64,000 bases of DNA from Panulirus ornatus (Eukaryota > Arthropoda > Malacostraca > Decapoda > Palinuridae), in NCBI RefSeq assembly GCF_036320965.1, contig NC_092225.1, positions 79,741,113-79,805,112 of the forward strand. The letters run 5' to 3'. Each line of letters opens with the position of its first letter. The first letter of the stretch is position 1. Below are positions 59,221 to 64,000 of the stretch, one piece after another. Position numbers and translations under genes: made by a program. The notes under the pieces are model-generated. The model was not told where the DNA came from. It did not search any database and worked only from the letters and a program-made list of their open reading frames with translations.

Positions 59221-61715
59221 CATAATTCATACTTGCAGCCTTTATTCATTCCCGTCACCACCCCACCACACATGAAATGACACCCCCCTCCCCCGCATGC
59301 ATGCAAGGTAGCGCTAGGAAAAGACAACAACGGCCACATTCGTTCACACTCAGTCTCTAGCTGTCATGTATAATGCACAAAAACCACAGCCCCCTTTCCA
59401 CATCTAGGTCACACAAAACTTTCCATGGTTTACCCCAGACTCTTAACATGCCCTGGTTCAATCTACTGACAGCACGTCGACCCCAGTATACCACATTGTT
59501 CCAATTCACTCTATTCCTTGCACACCTTTCACCCTCCTGCATGTTCAGGCCCTAACTGATCAATATTTTTTTCACTCCATCGTTCTACCTCCAATTTGGT
59601 CTCCCACTTCTCCTCGTTCCCTCCACCTCTGACACATATATCCTCTTTGTCAATCTTTCCTCACTCATTCTCTCATTGTGACCAAACCATTTCAAAATAC
59701 CCTCTTCTGCTCTCTCAACCACACTCTTTTTATTATCACACATCTCTCTCACCCTTTCATTACTTACTCGATCAAACCACCTCACACCACATATTGTCCT
59801 CAAACATCTCATTTCCAACACATCCATCCTTCACCGCATAACACTATCTATAGCCCATGCCTCACAACCATATAACATTGTTGGAGCCAATATTCCTTCA
59901 AACATACCCAATTTTGCTTTCCGAGATAACGTTCTTGCCTTCCAAACATTCTTCAATGCTCCCAGAACCTTTGCCCCCTTCCCAACCTGTGACTCACTTC
60001 TGCTTCCATGGTTCCATCCGCTGCTAAATCCACTCCCAGATATCTAAAACACTTAACTTCCTCCAGATTTTCTCCAATCAAAATTACCTCCCAATTGACT
60101 TGTCACTCAACCCTACTGAACCTAATAACCTTGTTCTTATTCACATTTACTTTCAGCTTTCTTCTTTCACACACTTTACCAAACTCAGTCAACAGCTTTT
60201 GCAGTTTCTCACCAGAATCAGCCATCAGTGCTGTATCATCAGCGAACAAATGACTCACTTCCCAAGCCCTCTCATCCACAACAGACTGCATACTTGCCCC
60301 TCTCTCCAAAACTCTAGCATTCATCTTCCTAACAACCTCATCCATAAACAAATTGAACAACCATGGAGACATCACGCACCCCTCCTGCAAATCGACATTC
60401 ACTGGGAACCAATTACTTTCCTCTCTCCCTACTTGTACACATGCCTTACATCCTCGACAAAAACTTTTCACTGCTTCTAGCAACACACCTCCTACACCAT
60501 ATACTCTTAATATCTTCCACAAAGCATCTCTATCAACTTTATCATATGCCTTCTCCAGATCCATAAATGCTACATACAAATCCATCTGTTTTTCTAAGTA
60601 TGTCTCACATACATTCTTCAAAGCAAACACTTGATCCACACATCCTCTACCACTTCTGAAACCACACTGCTCTTCCCCAGTCTGATGCTCTGTACATGCC
60701 TTCATCCTCTCAATCAATATCCTCCCATATAATTTCCCAGGAATACTCAACAAACTTATACCTCTGTAATTTGAACACTCACCTTTATCCCCTTTGCCTT
60801 AGTACAATGACACTATGCATGCATTCCACCAATCCTCAGGCAATTCACCATGACCCATACATACATTGAATATCCTCACCAAGCAGTCAACAGCACAGTC
60901 ACCCTCTTTTTCAATAAATTCCAGAGCTGGCTTTCGTCTTCTGCAGAGCTTTTACTACCTTTTCTCTGTTTACCAAATCATTCTCCCTGACCCTCTTACT
61001 TCGCACACCACCTCAACCAAAACTCCCTATACCTGCCACTCTATCATCAAACACATTCAACAAACCTTCAAAGCATTCACTCCATTTCTTCTCACTTCAC
61101 CACTTCTTGTTATTACCTCCCCATTTGCCCCCTCACTGATATTCCCAATTGTTCTCTTGTCTTATGCACTTTATTTACCTCCTTCCAAAACATCATTTTA
61201 TTCTCCCTAAAATTTAATGATACTCTCTCACTCCAACTCTCATTTGTCCTCTTTTTCACCTTTTGTACCTTTCTCTTGACCTCTTGCTTCGTTCTTTTAT
61301 GCATCTCCCAGTCATTTGCACTATTTCCCTGCAAAAATCATCCAAAATGCCTCTCTCTTCTCTTTCACTAACTATCTTACTTCTTCATCCCACCACTCAC
61401 TACCCTTTCTAATCTGCCCATCTCCCACCTTTCTCAAGCCATAGTCATCTTTTGCACAAGCCATCACTGCTTCCCTAAATACATCTCATTCCTCCCCCAC
61501 TCCCCCTATGTCATTTGCTCTCACCTTTTGCCATTCTGCACTCAATCTCTCCTGGTACTTCCTCACACAAGTCTCCTTTCCAAGCTCACTTACTCTCACC
61601 ACATGCCCAGGTGCTTTGGCACCAATAATCACCCATCTTTTTCCACTCACTTTCAGTTTACCCATATCAGAGTTTACTTTCTTACACTCTATCACATACT
61701 CCCACCACTCCTGTT
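59221..61715 (-). mobile_element. LINE-A copy 16, with a large deletion in the endonuclease
   Basis: Minus strand. The 5' end retains a little endonuclease (VIECKKVNS, then KLKVSGKRWVIIGAKAPGH) and jumps at about 61605 directly to VRVSELGKETCVRKYQE, removing roughly 450 bp including GDLNAK and SDHYLV. Linker and RT are frame-broken; RT is readable from 60753 to 60103 (FMDLEKAYDKVDRDALWKI; LFADDTALMAD with one L lost). The C-terminal domain is open at 59827-59585. Long-type 3'UTR to 59221 without the terminal GGGAGACAGCGACAAAG tail. Confidence 0.9.
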
Positions 61716-61814
61716 ATGTCCACTATCATTCAAATCATCACATCAATGTGAAAAGATTGGTTTTCATATCTATGTACCTGAGTGCATATAGGATTTCAGA
61801 TCCTGAATTTTTAT

Positions 61815-62905
61815 GGGTGGGGTGGGGGGGATGCTATTTCATGTGTGGCTGGATGGTGACGGGAATAGATGAAGGCAGCAAGTATGAATATGTACACGTG
61901 TATATAAGTATATGTCTGTGTATGTATATGTATGTATACGTTGAAATGTATATGTATGTATATGTGTATGTGCATGTATGGAAATGGTGAAGAGCTTGTA
62001 GATCTGAGTGCTGAAAAAAGACTGGTGATTGGGAATACCTGGTTTAAAAAGAGAGATATACATCGGTGAAGGGGGGCTAATAGGGAGGTAATAACAAGTA
62101 GTGGTGATGTGAGGAGATGGAGTGAGTATTTTGAAGGTTTTAGATATCTGGGAGTGGAGCTGGCAGCGGATGGACCCATGGAAGCGGAAGTGAATCATAG
62201 GGTGGGGGAGGGGGCGAAAATTCTGGGAGCCTTGAAGAATGCGTGGAAGTCGAGAACATTATCTCGGAAAGCAAAAATGGCTATGTTTGAAGGAATAGTG
62301 GTTCCAACAATGTTGCATGGTTGCGAGGCGTGGGCTATGGATAGAGTTGTGCGCAGGAGGGTGGATGTGCTGGAAATGAGATGTTTGAGGACAATATGTG
62401 GTGTGAGGTGGTTTGATCAAGTAAGTAATGTAAGGGTAAGAGAGATGTGTGGAAATGAAAAGAGTGTGGTTGAGAGAGCAGAAGAGGGTGTTTTGAAATG
62501 GTTTGGTCACATGGAGAGAATGAGTGAGGAAAGATTGACCAAGAGGATATATGTGTCAGAGGTGGAGGGAACGAGGAGAAGTGGGAGACCAAATTGGAGG
62601 TGGAAAGATGGAGTGAAAAAGATTTTGAGTGATCGGGCCCTGAACATGCAGGAGGGTGAAAGGCGTGCAAGGAATAAAGTGAATTGGAATGATGTGGTAT
62701 ACTGGGGTCGACATGCTGTCATTGGATTGAACCAGGGCATGTGAAGCGTCTGGGGTAAACCAAGGAAAGCTGTGTAGGTATGTATATTTGCGTGTGTGGA
62801 CGTATGTATATACATGTGTATGGGGGGGGTTGGGCCATTTCTTTCGTCTGTTTCCTTGCGCTACCTCGCTAACGCGGGAAATGGCGAATAGTTTAAAAGA
62901 AAGAA
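61815..62905 (+). mobile_element. LINE-A copy 17, composite with internal deletions
   Basis: Pieces in LINE order or from its 3' end: 3'UTR fragment (61815-61975), endonuclease NGNGEEL-VDL and NTWFKKRDIHR (61976-62066), linker VKGG and VITSSGDVRRWSEYFEGF (62067-62140), then RYLGVELAADGPMEAEV through the C-terminal domain (62141-62744, open) and a short-type 3'UTR. The final bases switch to a repeat-D-like tail (CGGGAAATGGCGAATAGTTT). Junctions sit at short shared words (GGTTT/TTTTAG). A 211-codon frame (62109-62744) crosses the last junction in frame. Confidence 0.88.
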
Positions 62906-62990
62906 GAAAATATATATATATATATATATAATCTTGTAATATATATATATATATATATATAATCTTGTAATATATATATATATATGTATG
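62906..62990. repeat. (AT)n microsatellite with a 31-bp higher-order unit
   Basis: (TA)10 or so followed by ATCTTGTA occurs twice in succession, then a third TA run merges into TATGTATGTATGACTCATGG, the 5' end of LINE-A copy 18. Confidence 0.8.
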
Positions 62991-64000
62991 TATGACTCAT
63001 GGTGAGGTGCCTGAGGATTGGCGGAATGCGTGCATAGTGCCATTGTACAAAGGCAAAGGGGATTAGAGTGAGTGCTCAAATTACAGAGGTATAAGTTTGT
63101 TGAGTATTCCTGGTAAATTATATGGGAGGGTATTGATTGAGAGGGTGAAGGCATGTACAGAGCATCAGATTGGGGAAGAGCAGTGTGGTTTCAGAAGTGG
63201 TAGAGGATGTGTGGATCAGGTGTTTGCTTTGAAGAATGTATGTGAGAAATACTTAGAAAAGCAAATGGATTTGTATGTAGCATTTATGGATCTGGAGAAG
63301 GCATATGATAGAGTTGATAGAGATGCTCTGTGGAAGGTATTAAGAATATATGGTGTGGGAGGCAAGTTGTTAGAAGCAGTGAAAAGTTTTTATCGAGGAT
63401 GTAAGGCATGTGTACGTGTAGGAAGAGAGGAAAGTGATTGGTTCTCAGTGAATGTAGGTTTGCGGCAGGGGTGTGTGATGTCTCCATGGGTGTTCAATTT
63501 GTTTATGGATGGGGTTGTTAGGGAGGTGAATGCAAGAGTTTTGGAAAGAGGGGCAAGTATGAAGTCTGTTGGGGATGAGAGAGCTTGGGAAGTGAGTCAG
63601 TTGTTGTTCGCTGATGATACAGCGCTGGTGGCTGATTCATGTGAGAAACTGCAGAAGCTGGTGACTGAGTTTGGTAAAGTGTGTGAAAGAAGAAAGTTAA
63701 GAGTAAATGTGAATAAGAGCAAGGTTATTAGGTACAGTAGGGTTGAGGGTCAAGTCAATTGGGAGGTGAGTTTGAATGGAGAAAAACTGGAGGAAGTGAA
63801 GTGTTTTTAGATATCTGGGAGTGGATCTGGCAGCGGATGGACCATGGAAGCGGAAGTGGATCATAGGGTGGGGGAGGGGGCGAAAATTCTGGGAGCCTTG
63901 AAGAATGTGTGGAAGTCGAGAACATTATCTCGGAAAGCAAAAATGGGTATGTTTGAAGGAATAGTGGTTCCAACAATGTTGTATGGTTGCGAGGCGTGGG
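62991..64000 (+). mobile_element. LINE-A copy 18, running off the window
   Basis: 5'-truncated at the NVCMTHGEVPEDWRNACIVP segment, inside a TATG repeat. One stop (GGGGATTAG at 63059-63067) precedes an open RT from 63097 to 63810 (LLSIPGKLYGR; FMDLEKAYDRVDRDALWKV; RQGCVMSPWVF; FADDTALVADS). An extra T (TGTTTTTAG at about 63802-63810) shifts the frame before the C-terminal domain, which continues to the window edge. It is very close to copies 8 and 12 in sequence. Confidence 0.93.

Overview
This is nuclear DNA from an animal, most likely an arthropod and probably a decapod crustacean. That assignment is an inference from the retrotransposon families and the abundant CA/TA/GATA microsatellites; no marker gene fixes the species. 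There is no bacterial-style gene organisation. Most of the window is transposon debris within what looks like intronic DNA of at least one minus-strand host gene.

The dominant component is one non-LTR retrotransposon family, called LINE-A here. It has a single ORF (AP-type endonuclease, reverse transcriptase and a conserved C-terminal domain), resembles the RTE group, and appears in about 20 copies or fragments on both strands. The best copy (26436-29700, +) has a 951-codon open frame and looks only two lesions from intact. Copies carry either a long 3'UTR of about 430 bp or a short one with the same internal deletion of about 240 bp, which defines subfamilies. Two other LINE groups are present as fossils: CR1/Jockey-like elements (7.4-8.0, 15.4-16.5, 38.0-38.3, 43.9-49.4 kb) and a second RTE-like family, LINE-C (16.5, 48.0-48.4, 49.4-49.9 kb). 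DNA transposon remains are two Tc1/mariner-like transposase fossils (9.3-10.2 kb +, 56.4-58.0 kb -) and a 683-bp foldback element (6.0-6.7 kb).

The host-gene signal is small but specific. Two minus-strand terminal exons, at 11699-11820 and 52463-52638, both encode a copine-type C-terminus (V-L-x-E-I-P core), both need the same splice phase and both follow a splice acceptor. They read as alternative last exons of one copine-like gene whose body would lie to the right of the window, with about 41 kb of transposon-filled intron between them. A separate minus-strand pair, a 22-nt microexon (21208-21229) and an acidic terminal exon (19995-20113), is a further candidate coding segment.

Layout: 0-5.6 kb LINE-A copies and unique DNA; 5.6-10.2 kb DNA transposons with LINE fragments; 10.2-12.2 kb unique DNA with the distal copine-like exon; 12.2-21.5 kb LINE fragments and unique DNA; 21.9-33.0 kb long LINE-A copies; 32.9-39.8 kb a block that looks like poor consensus sequence (dense indels and inflated homopolymers); 39.4-43.8 kb two LINE-A copies head to tail; 43.9-50.1 kb nested CR1-like and LINE-C elements; 50.1-51.6 kb LINE-A; 52.5 kb the proximal copine-like exon; 54-55.3 kb LINE-A fragments; 56.4-58.0 kb a Tc1-like pseudogene with two apparent spliceosomal introns; 59.2-64.0 kb further LINE-A copies. 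I saw no rRNA, tRNA, CRISPR or viral genes. All clade names rest on motif recognition by eye, without database searches.
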